Shown piece after piece: positions 1 to 5,452 of a stretch of 5,527 nucleotides of DNA (position 1 is the stretch's first letter; every line of letters starts with the position of its first letter). The notes beneath the pieces are model-generated. The model searched no databases and was not told the origin of the DNA. It saw only the letters and a program-made list of their open reading frames with translations. The translations under genes were made by a program, and so were the position numbers. The stretch comes from Pseudomonadota bacterium. GTDB taxonomy: Bacteria > Pseudomonadota > Gammaproteobacteria > Burkholderiales > Burkholderiaceae_C. The stretch is from assembly GCA_021798395.1 (NCBI GenBank), contig JAJZHS010000187.1:1-5527 (forward strand), written 5' to 3'.

Positions 1-201
1 AGGGTGACGTTGTTCTTGGAGAACGTCACCGCCTCGGGGGCGCTGGACGCGCTGGTCCGCGCCAACGGCCTGCTCTGCCGCTACGACCCCAACACCGGCA
101 TCGTGACGCTCTACACGACGGCCGAGAACATGCCGACTGAATGGGAGACGCTCAAGATCAAGCCCTACGCTGCGCGCGGCGAAGAAGAGCACGACGGCAA
201 A
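1..201 (+). pseudogene. Partial secretin-like (STN domain) coding segment, truncated or disrupted
   Basis: A plus-strand frame runs in from the left edge. Its first ~45 residues, from VTLFLENVTASGALDALV to GIVTLYTTAEN, follow the beta-helix-beta pattern of a secretin/TonB short N-terminal domain: a strand, an 'aLdaLvrangL' helix, then 'yDpntgIvtlY'. Such domains sit in the periplasmic N-terminal part of outer-membrane secretins (type II secretion, type IV pili), and less often at the start of TonB receptors. After about position 165 the third-codon-position GC bias weakens. The translation becomes Arg-rich, yet no stop appears until 522, which would put 250 nt of it antisense inside the MFS gene. 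A real secretin would continue for hundreds of residues with N1 and secretin domains, which are not seen. I therefore call this a remnant with an approximate end; a frameshift or an assembly join would look the same. The domain call is by eye. Confidence 0.45.
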
Positions 202-202
202 T

Positions 203-247
203 GTCCTGCGGGCCATGATCGTCCTGCCGGCCCAGTCCTGCGGGCCA
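203..247. repeat. Short GC-rich direct repeats in the convergent gap
   Basis: A 13-bp word, GTCCTGCGGGCCA, occurs at 203-215 and again at 235-247. A diverged third copy (GTCCTGCCGGCCCA) lies between them at 221-234. Spacing from first to last copy is 32 bp. The repeats lie between the point where the plus-strand secretin-like frame loses coding character and the end of the MFS gene. Function unknown; they could mark a recombination or assembly join, or simply be part of a terminator region. Confidence 0.5.
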
Positions 248-248
248 G
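227..248 (-). terminator. Possible hairpin terminator after the MFS gene
   Basis: Read on the minus strand, 248-242 (CTGGCCC) can pair with 233-227 (GGGCCGG). This gives seven pairs including one T-G wobble, with an 8-nt loop, starting 23 nt after the MFS stop codon. No T-tract follows, so it does not meet the usual intrinsic-terminator pattern. The position at the end of a gene run, facing a convergent frame, is the main argument for it. Confidence 0.22.
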
Positions 249-271
249 GGTCGAGGCCAGTATCGCAGCTT

Positions 272-1495
272 TCAGGCGCCGGCGTCGCTCAGGCCGCCGA
301 AAAACGCACGATACGCGAGCAGGTATCCGCACTGGCACAGCGCCGCGGCGACGAACGGCAGCACCAGCCAGCCGCGCGCCAGCAGCATCCCGGCCAGCGC
401 CGGGCCGATGGCGCGCGGCACCATCATCGACACGTTGTTCACCGTCGCCGCCAGGCCGCGGCGCTGCGGCCCGGTCAATCCCATCGCCAGCGACTGGCGC
501 ACGCCGATGGTTCCCTGGTTGAACGCCGCGCGCAGCGCCCAGACGCCCGCGGCCAGCGCGAACCACGGCAGCAGCGGGGTCAGCAGCAGCAGCGCCAGAC
601 CGATTCCGCGCATCAGCAACACGGTACGCACGACGCCGAAGCGCGCGGCGATGCGCTGCGCCAGCTGCGCACCGGTGGCGGCGAGCACGAATCCGGCCGC
701 CAGCGCCGGACCGATGGCCGCCGGCCCGTGGCCGAAACGCAGCGCGAACCAGTACGCCATCAGCGGCGCCACCAGGCCGATTCCCAGGCCGTTGAGGCTG
801 TTGGCCAACGCCAGCGCGCCGAGCAGCCGGTTCTCGGCCGCGCGGCTGCGCGGCGCCGCCGCGCCCGGCTCCACCGCCGCCGGCTGCGCGGTCGACCGCG
901 CAGCCTCGGGCGTGCGCCACAACAGCACGAATCCGATCAGCGAACCGAGCAGAGGGAGCACGAACAGTGGGCGGTAGGCCAGCGCCCCGGGCAGGATCCC
1001 GTGCAGCGCAGCCGGCAACGCGGCCAGCAGCGCGCCGAGCGCCATGCCGCCGAATCCGAGCGTGGCGTTGAGGCTGAACACCCGCGCACGCTGCATCGGC
1101 GCCAGGTCGTGCGCGATCCATGCCTGCTCGAGCGGACCGAACGGACCGGCGGCGCCGTTCGCCCCGCGGCCGAAGCCGCCGAGCAGCGCGCCGACGACCA
1201 GCGCCCACGGCCGTGCGCTGGCCAGCGCGAGCAGCGCGCTGAGCACGACCAGAAGTTCGTAGCCGAGCAGGAAGCGGCGCCGGCCGACGCGATCGCTCAA
1301 GGGGCCGATGGCCACCGTCAGCAGCACGCCGAGCAGCAGCGCCGCCGACAGCACCGCGCCGATCGCGCCGGCGCTCCAGCCCAGGGCGTGCAGGTACAGG
1401 GTGAAGCCGACGACCAGCGCGCCCTGTCCGACGCTGCGCGCGGCGCGCACGGCCAGCAGCCGGCGCGCCGCGACGGGCCACTCCTGTCCGTTCAA
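272..1495 (-). CDS. MFS transporter, 12 transmembrane helices
   Basis: A 407-residue inner-membrane major facilitator superfamily protein. The chain is almost wholly hydrophobic helices. It has the loop 2-3 MFS signature near residues 64-74 (GPLSDRVGRRR), a charged central loop around residues 180-215 (WRTPEAARST..., ending RSRAAENR) separating two six-helix halves, and a weaker equivalent of the signature in the second half (AQRIAARFG). Length is typical of drug/H+ antiporter-like MFS members. Substrate is not predictable; multidrug or metabolite efflux is only a family guess. The frame stays open far upstream, so the start is inferred: TTG overlaps the TlpA stop as TTGA, with AGGAG 11 nt upstream. 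A GTG at 1450 (residue 16) is the alternative and leaves helix 1 intact. The overlap implies translational coupling with the TlpA-like gene. It is the last gene of the minus-strand run. Confidence 0.88.
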   Translation of the reverse strand: MNGQEWPVAARRLLAVRAARSVGQGALVVGFTLYLHALGWSAGAIGAVLSAALLLGVLLTVAIGPLSDRVGRRRFLLGYELLVVLSALLALASARPWALVVGALLGGFGRGANGAAGPFGPLEQAWIAHDLAPMQRARVFSLNATLGFGGMALGALLAALPAALHGILPGALAYRPLFVLPLLGSLIGFVLLWRTPEAARSTAQPAAVEPGAAAPRSRAAENRLLGALALANSLNGLGIGLVAPLMAYWFALRFGHGPAAIGPALAAGFVLAATGAQLAQRIAARFGVVRTVLLMRGIGLALLLLTPLLPWFALAAGVWALRAAFNQGTIGVRQSLAMGLTGPQRRGLAATVNNVSMMVPRAIGPALAGMLLARGWLVLPFVAAALCQCGYLLAYRAFFGGLSDAGA

Positions 1496-2025
1496 GGCCG
1501 TGCGATCTCCTGCCGCAGCTGCGCCAGAATCGTCGGCTCGTCCCAGTTCTCGGGGCCGAGGGTGCGCGCGATCTCGCGCCCTTTCCGGTCGACCAGGATG
1601 GTCGTCGGCGTACCCAGCACGTGCAGCGCGTCGAGCGCGCGGGTCGTCGGATCGACGTACACCGGCAAGTGGTCGATGAAGTTGTCCTGGTAGAAGCTCT
1701 TCACCGCGAACACGCCGCCCTTGTCGACCGACAGCGGAACGACCGCGAAGTCCTTGCCGCCGAGCTTGCGCTGCAGCGCGTTCAGCGTGGGCATTTCCTG
1801 CACGCACGGCGGGCACCAGGTGGCCCAGACGTTGAGCAGAACGACCTTGCCGCGAAACGCCGCCAGCGAAGTCGGCTTGCCGGCGCCGTCGAGAAAATGC
1901 ACGTCGGGCAGCGCGTGACGCGCCGGGTACGGCGTGAAACGGAAGCCCGCGGCGTGCGCCGGCAGCCACGCCAGCAGGGTCAGCAGCAAGGCGCGGCGCG
2001 CGGGTCGGCGCAAGGTGCGGGGCAT
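1492..2025 (-). CDS. TlpA-like periplasmic thioredoxin-fold oxidoreductase
   Basis: A 177-residue exported thiol-disulfide oxidoreductase of the TlpA/ResA/CcmG type. The N-terminus has a basic stretch (RRPARR) and a hydrophobic segment at residues ~12-22, with a likely signal-peptidase site after AHAA (residue 26), so the mature domain acts in the periplasm. The thioredoxin fold follows: strand KVVLLNVWATW, active site W70-C71-P72-P73-C74, and the cis-proline in GTPT (P140) facing it. The CxxC plus cis-Pro set argues for an active redox enzyme. TlpA-like proteins usually act as reductants for cytochrome c maturation or metal centres, or reduce particular secreted proteins; no cytochrome gene is nearby, so the partner is unknown. 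The start is firm: GAGGAGG lies 4 nt before the ATG, inside the 21-nt gap from the PBP stop. The stop overlaps the MFS start. Confidence 0.92.
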   Translation of the reverse strand: MPRTLRRPARRALLLTLLAWLPAHAAGFRFTPYPARHALPDVHFLDGAGKPTSLAAFRGKVVLLNVWATWCPPCVQEMPTLNALQRKLGGKDFAVVPLSVDKGGVFAVKSFYQDNFIDHLPVYVDPTTRALDALHVLGTPTTILVDRKGREIARTLGPENWDEPTILAQLRQEIARP

Positions 2026-2046
2026 CGGGCCTCCTCGTCGGAACGC

Positions 2047-4473
2047 TCAGTATCCGGCGCCGGGGATTCCGGCGAACGGCGAACGCTGCGCGGGCGCCGG
2101 TTGCGGGCGCGCAGCGGCGGCGGCCATCGGGGGATACTGTTGCAGGAAATAGCCCATTGGCGCGCCCGCGCCGCCGGATGCGACGTAGCCGGTCGACGGA
2201 TCGATCGGCAGCTGCACGACGTCGGGCGGCGTCTGCCAGGGCGTGACCGGATCGTGCGCGAGCGCCTCGCGCATGAAACCGATCCAGATCGGCAGCGCCA
2301 CGGCGGCGCCCTGCATGCCGTTGCCCAGGCTGCGCGGCTGGTCGAAACCGACCCACGCCACGGCGACATGGTCGTGGTCGAAGCCGTCGAACCAGGCGTC
2401 GCGGAAATCCGACGTCGTCCCGGTCTTGCCGGCCAGGTCGCTGCGCCCCAGAACCCGCGCCGCCGCCCCGGTGCCGCGCTTGATCACGTCCTGCATCATG
2501 GTCGTGAGCAGGAACGCGTTGCCGGGGCTGATGATGCGCGGCGCCCCGGCCTGGCCGAGCACAGGCGGCCTGAACTGGTACAGCACCTGGCCGCGCGCGT
2601 CGGTGACGCGATCGATCAGGTGCGGCTGCACCAGGTAGCCGCCGGACGCGAACACGCCGTAGGCCCGCGCCATCTGCAGCGGCGAGAAGCTTCCCGCGCC
2701 CAGCACCATGGTCGGGTATGGCGGGATCTGGTCGAGCGGCAGACCGAATTGCGACGCGTGCAGCCGCGCGTACGGCACGCCGACGGCGAGGACCACGCGC
2801 ACCGCGGCGACGTTGATCGACCTGGCCAGCGCGGTCGATGCCGGCATGCGTCCGCTGAAGGAGTTCTCGTAGTTGTGCGGCTGCCACAGGGGCTGGCCCG
2901 GGCCCGGGTTGATCGCCAGCGGAGCGTCGTCGATGATCGTCGACGGCGCCAGGCCCTCGGCGACCGCGGCCGAATAGATGAACGGCTTGAAGCTCGATCC
3001 CGGTTGGCGATACGCCTGGTTGACGTGGTCGAACTTCTCGTGCGCGAAGTCGAATCCGCCGACCCATGCCTGCACCGCTCCGGTGCTCGGCTGCATCGAG
3101 ACCAGCGCCGCCTGCACGCGCGGCAGCTGCCGGATTTCCCATCCGCCCTTGCCGTGGAGCAGACGCACGATGGCGCCGCGCAGCAGCCGCCGCGGTCGCG
3201 GCGCGCCCCGGTACAGACCGGGGCGGCAGAAATCCAGGCCGTGGCCCGACACCGTGACCTGCTGCCCGTCGCGGCGCAGCAACTGCACGCCACCCGGAGT
3301 GACGTCGAGCACCACGGCTGCCTGCAGGCCGCCGACGTCGGGCCGGCTCTTCAGCGCCGCGCGCACCGCCGCGGCGTCGGCGACGTCGACGTGCCCTTCG
3401 GGCCCGCGCCAGCCGGCCCGAAGGTCGTACGCCAGCACGCCGGCGCGGACCGAGGCGGCAGCGGCGTTCTGCTCCTTGTCGCGCAGCGTGGTCGTGACCC
3501 GGTAGCCGTCGGTGTACGCCGACTCGCCGAAACGCGCGACCATCAACCTGCGCACCGCCTCGGCGGCGAAATCGGCCTGGACCGAGTAGTGCAGCACGCC
3601 GCGCCCGGACAACACGTTCAACGGCGCGGCCAGGGCTTCGGTGTACTGTGCGTGGGTGATGTCGTGCAGCACCAGCATGCGCCCGAGCACATAGTGCTGG
3701 CGCCACACAGCCAGCTTCATGCTGGTCTGCGGGTTGTACGCCGACGGCGCCTGCGGCAGCCCGGCGAGCACGGCGACCTGCGCCAGGCTGAGCTGGTCCA
3801 GCGGCTTGCCGAAATACACCTGCGCCGCCGCGGCGAAGCCATAGGCGCGCTGCCCCAGGTACACCTGGTTGATGTAGCGGTCGAAGATCTGTTCCTTGCT
3901 CAGCGTGTTCTCGATCTTGTACGCGAGCAAGGTCTCGACCAGTTTGCGCAGCGGAGTCTTTTCGGGCGACAGGTAAAAATCGCGCGCGACCTGCATGGTC
4001 AGCGTCGAGGCTCCCTGCACCGCGCCGCCGGCACCGAAATCGGCCAGCGCCGCGCGCACCACGCCGGCGAAATCGATCGCGCCGTGCTCGAAGAAGCGCG
4101 CGTCCTCCGCCGCCAGCACGGCCTGCTTGACCAGCTTCGGCACCTTGTCGTAGGGCACCACCGCGCGCCGCTGTACGCCGAACTCGCCGATCAGCGTTCC
4201 CTGCGCGGTGTACACGCGCAGCGGCAGGTCCGGGCGATAGTCGGTGACTTCGTCCAGATTGGGCAGCCGCGGCCACAGCAGCACGCCGCAGTACGCCAGC
4301 AGCAGCGCGCCCGCGCAACCGGACAGGAACAGGCCGAGCAGCACCGACGGCCAGCGCCGCGCCGGTGCTCCGGACGGTTTGCGCGGCGGCTTGCGCGCTG
4401 GCTTGCGCGATGCGGGCTGCGCGGTCGCAGCCCGGCCCGCGCCCTTGGCCGGCTCGAGTGTCGGTTCGGTCAT
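2047..4473 (-). CDS. mrcA: Bifunctional class A penicillin-binding protein, PBP1A family
   Basis: An 808-residue inner-membrane peptidoglycan glycosyltransferase/transpeptidase that polymerises lipid II and cross-links stem peptides. Order: a Lys/Arg/Pro/Ala-rich cytoplasmic tail (1-41), one membrane helix (~42-68), then a GT51 domain with EDARFFEHG (catalytic Glu123), GASTLTMQVAR (164-174), the KLVETLLAYKIE motif (Glu180) and RYINQVYLG (199-207). YTDGYRVTTTL (320-330) is a PBP1A-like linker, followed by a probable OB-type insert (~380-455). The transpeptidase has SSFK (nucleophile Ser493), SIN (552-554) and KTGTT (683-687). All catalytic motifs are intact. The C-terminus ends in a Pro/Ala-rich tail; length is slightly below the ~850 of E. 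coli PBP1A. There is one periplasmic cysteine (Cys416). The ATG has no clear Shine-Dalgarno sequence. The gene lies 36 nt after the lipoprotein gene and 21 nt before the TlpA-like gene, not beside pilMNOPQ as is common for mrcA/ponA. Confidence 0.95.
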   Translation of the reverse strand: MTEPTLEPAKGAGRAATAQPASRKPARKPPRKPSGAPARRWPSVLLGLFLSGCAGALLLAYCGVLLWPRLPNLDEVTDYRPDLPLRVYTAQGTLIGEFGVQRRAVVPYDKVPKLVKQAVLAAEDARFFEHGAIDFAGVVRAALADFGAGGAVQGASTLTMQVARDFYLSPEKTPLRKLVETLLAYKIENTLSKEQIFDRYINQVYLGQRAYGFAAAAQVYFGKPLDQLSLAQVAVLAGLPQAPSAYNPQTSMKLAVWRQHYVLGRMLVLHDITHAQYTEALAAPLNVLSGRGVLHYSVQADFAAEAVRRLMVARFGESAYTDGYRVTTTLRDKEQNAAAASVRAGVLAYDLRAGWRGPEGHVDVADAAAVRAALKSRPDVGGLQAAVVLDVTPGGVQLLRRDGQQVTVSGHGLDFCRPGLYRGAPRPRRLLRGAIVRLLHGKGGWEIRQLPRVQAALVSMQPSTGAVQAWVGGFDFAHEKFDHVNQAYRQPGSSFKPFIYSAAVAEGLAPSTIIDDAPLAINPGPGQPLWQPHNYENSFSGRMPASTALARSINVAAVRVVLAVGVPYARLHASQFGLPLDQIPPYPTMVLGAGSFSPLQMARAYGVFASGGYLVQPHLIDRVTDARGQVLYQFRPPVLGQAGAPRIISPGNAFLLTTMMQDVIKRGTGAAARVLGRSDLAGKTGTTSDFRDAWFDGFDHDHVAVAWVGFDQPRSLGNGMQGAAVALPIWIGFMREALAHDPVTPWQTPPDVVQLPIDPSTGYVASGGAGAPMGYFLQQYPPMAAAAARPQPAPAQRSPFAGIPGAGY

Positions 4474-4477
4474 GTCA

Positions 4478-4498
4478 GCCGCGCATGATAGCCGCGGC
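4478..4498. repeat. Inverted repeat in the leader of the PBP gene
   Basis: GCCGCG at 4478-4483 is the exact reverse complement of CGCGGC at 4493-4498, with a 9-nt spacer. The spacer contains the proposed -10 hexamer of the PBP promoter, and one arm ends 4 nt before the start codon. It could be a small operator or an RNA hairpin near the start site. In such GC-rich DNA a 6-bp pairing can also arise by chance. Confidence 0.3.
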
Positions 4499-4513
4499 AG
4501 GGCGGGATTTCAG
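4485..4513 (-). promoter_or_regulatory. Possible sigma-70 promoter for the PBP gene
   Basis: On the minus strand CTGAAA (4513-4508, 4 of 6 matches to TTGACA) is followed after exactly 17 nt by TATCAT (4490-4485, 5 of 6 matches to TATAAT). The -35 overlaps the stop codon of the lipoprotein gene. Transcription would begin near 4478, only about 5 nt before the ATG at 4473, giving an almost leaderless mRNA. That would fit the absence of a Shine-Dalgarno sequence there. Seen by motif match only. Confidence 0.3.
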
Positions 4514-4977
4514 GGCGCAGGTGGCGGAACGTAACGCGGCGGCGCGTAGCCGGGCACCTGCGCGCCCTGCGCGTACATGCACTGCTCGTAGGCCACGTTG
4601 TACGCGCGCTGGGCGTCGTACTGGGTGTCGCTGTAGCTGCCGGCGCCGCCGGCCGAACCGGCCAGCATGCCGACTCCGGCGCCGACCCCGGCGCCCTGAC
4701 TGTTGCCGCCGATCAGCGCGCCGGCGGCGGCGCCGAGCACCGCGCCGGCGGCGCCGGACACCAGCGCCGACTGGTTCGCTCCCTGCTGGTAGCCGGAAAC
4801 GCGCTGCGCGGCAAAGCCGCGGCAGTAGCCATCGATGACCTGGAAGCGGTCGAAGGGCATGCCCGGCGCGGGCATGACCTGCACCGTCGGCCCCAGCGGC
4901 GCCGTGGCGCAACCGCCGAGCAGCACCAGCGACAGCGCGACAAGCGCGCCCAGACGGGTCGAATCACGCATGTTCAT
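4510..4977 (-). CDS. Glycine-zipper lipoprotein
   Basis: A 155-residue predicted lipoprotein. The N-terminal hydrophobic segment (residues ~9-22) ends in LLGGC, a lipobox placing the acylated cysteine at residue 23; no Asp follows it (CATAP), so outer-membrane sorting is expected. Residues ~70-113 are a glycine zipper with regular GxxxG spacing (GAAGAVLGAAAGALIGG, then GAGVGAGVGMLAG), a membrane-inserting or helix-packing element. The last third has YDAQRAYNVAYEQCMYAQG and VPGY, a C-terminal signature I recognise from proteobacterial glycine-zipper family proteins of unknown function, and ends in a Pro-rich tail. Cys52 and Cys133 remain free to form a disulfide. Two ATGs compete: 4977 (GAGGAG 4 nt upstream) and 4971 (AGAGG 7 nt upstream), giving 155 or 153 residues. 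It follows the exported-protein gene by 24 nt and precedes the PBP gene by 36 nt. Role unknown; an envelope structural function is a guess. Confidence 0.85.
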   Translation of the reverse strand: MNMRDSTRLGALVALSLVLLGGCATAPLGPTVQVMPAPGMPFDRFQVIDGYCRGFAAQRVSGYQQGANQSALVSGAAGAVLGAAAGALIGGNSQGAGVGAGVGMLAGSAGGAGSYSDTQYDAQRAYNVAYEQCMYAQGAQVPGYAPPRYVPPPAP

Positions 4978-5001
4978 TCCTCTCCTCGAATCCCCACGGT
5001 C

Positions 5002-5367
5002 TCAGCGCTGCGCCGGCCGCGCCGGCACCGCGGTCCAGCCCCCCGGACAGGCCGGCACGTTCGGGTAATAGCCGGCCGGGTGTGCGCAGTAGTACCAATA
5101 CGACAGCGGCGCCTCGCCCAGCGGGAGCGGCGGCGCGACCTGCAGCGGCGGCGCCTGCACCACGACCGGCGGCGGCGCGTAAGCGTACCAGCCGCCCCCC
5201 CAGAACGGGGGTCCGGCGTCGTAGTAATAAGAAGGGTAATAAGGGTAATAAGGCATGCCGACGCCGATGCCGACGCGCCAGTGCATGTGCGCCTGCGCCA
5301 CGCCGCAGGCGCCGAGCGCGAGCACGGCCCCGATCAGCCATCGGCGGCCCGGCGATGTTGCGTTCAT
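5002..5367 (-). CDS. Small exported Pro/Tyr-rich protein with a WYYC...CPGGW motif
   Basis: A 121-residue exported protein of unknown function. A basic start (GRRW) and hydrophobic segment lead to a Sec signal cut probably after AQA (residue 26); LGAC (18-21) is also lipobox-like, so lipidation cannot be excluded. The mature chain begins HMHWRVGIGVG, then has a Tyr/Pro-rich stretch (PYYPYYPSYYY, 39-49), a Trp/Gly patch (FWGGGW) and a Pro/Val linker. It ends in a compact motif W91-Y-Y-C94 ... GYYP ... A-C107-P-G-G-W111 whose two cysteines could pair. I recognise this C-terminal pattern from short proteobacterial exported proteins without assigned function. Start chosen at 5367 because AAGGAG lies 6 nt upstream; the longer frame from 5391 would spoil the signal peptide. 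A C7 run at 5195-5201 lies inside the gene, but the frame is supported on both sides. It is followed 24 nt later by the lipoprotein gene. Confidence 0.8.
   Translation of the reverse strand: MNATSPGRRWLIGAVLALGACGVAQAHMHWRVGIGVGMPYYPYYPSYYYDAGPPFWGGGWYAYAPPPVVVQAPPLQVAPPLPLGEAPLSYWYYCAHPAGYYPNVPACPGGWTAVPARPAQR
5233..5253 (-). repeat. Tandem 9-bp repeat encoding Pro-Tyr-Tyr
   Basis: Two exact 9-bp copies (plus strand AGGGTAATA) and the first three bases of a third sit inside the exported-protein gene and encode PYYPYYP. This is a conspicuous AT-rich patch in GC-rich DNA because it uses TAT/TAC codons. A diverged copy follows (5224-5232). The repeat preserves the reading frame, so copy-number change would lengthen or shorten the Tyr-rich segment without a frameshift. 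Confidence 0.7.
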
Positions 5368-5373
5368 CGAAAA

Positions 5374-5379
5374 CTCCTT
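5374..5379 (-). promoter_or_regulatory. Ribosome binding site of the exported-protein gene
   Basis: AAGGAG on the minus strand, 6 nt before the ATG at 5367. It decides the start codon of the exported-protein gene against the upstream in-frame ATG at 5391, which would add eight residues before the signal peptide. Confidence 0.75.
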
Positions 5380-5397
5380 GTCGCATCCCAAGCTTAG

Positions 5398-5427
5398 CGC
5401 GCCGCCGGCGCAGGTGCCGGCGGCGCG
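5398..5427 (-). terminator. Strong GC hairpin between two exported-protein genes
   Basis: A perfect 12-bp stem, 5398-5409 against 5416-5427, made only of G and C, with a 6-nt loop. It lies 26 nt after the stop of the right-edge gene and 30 nt before the start of the next gene. It may end transcription of the upstream gene or stabilise the RNA ends. No T-tract follows in the minus-strand direction (next bases CTAAGCTT), so a classic intrinsic terminator is not shown. The stem is symmetric and could act on either strand. Confidence 0.4.
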
Positions 5428-5452
5428 GCGTGCGCCACGCGTCGATCCGACA

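Noticed and set aside
1..216. A minus-strand frame starting with ATG at 216 and running off the left edge, with a signal-like beginning
   Set aside because: After about 15 residues it becomes Arg/Val/Gln-rich, and it lies exactly antisense to the much more convincing STN-like frame. No good ribosome binding site.
215..1693. A plus-strand 492-residue open frame antisense to the MFS gene
   Set aside because: Gln/Arg/His-rich low-complexity translation with no ribosome binding site, mirroring the hydrophobic MFS codons.
272..4318. One continuous 1348-residue minus-strand open frame covering the MFS, TlpA and most of the PBP region
   Set aside because: Only the last ~407 residues read as a real protein (MFS). 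The rest is an Arg/Ala/Gly-rich out-of-frame reading of the PBP and TlpA genes, open because stop codons are rare at high GC.
1621..4488. A 955-residue plus-strand open frame antisense to the PBP gene
   Set aside because: The translation is rich in Arg, His, Gln and Val with no recognisable domain, and the opposite strand carries an unmistakable PBP1A with all catalytic motifs. It is a GC-driven shadow.
4475..4912. A minus-strand 145-residue frame overlapping the lipoprotein gene and ending just before the PBP start
   Set aside because: Arg/Gly/Ala-rich out-of-frame reading of the lipoprotein gene, which has a lipobox, a glycine zipper and a good ribosome binding site.
5195..5211. C7 run followed by G5, a possible frameshift or sequencing error
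   Set aside because: The reading frame before and after the run in the exported-protein gene is sensible on both sides (Tyr-rich region upstream, WYYC motif downstream), so no frameshift is indicated.
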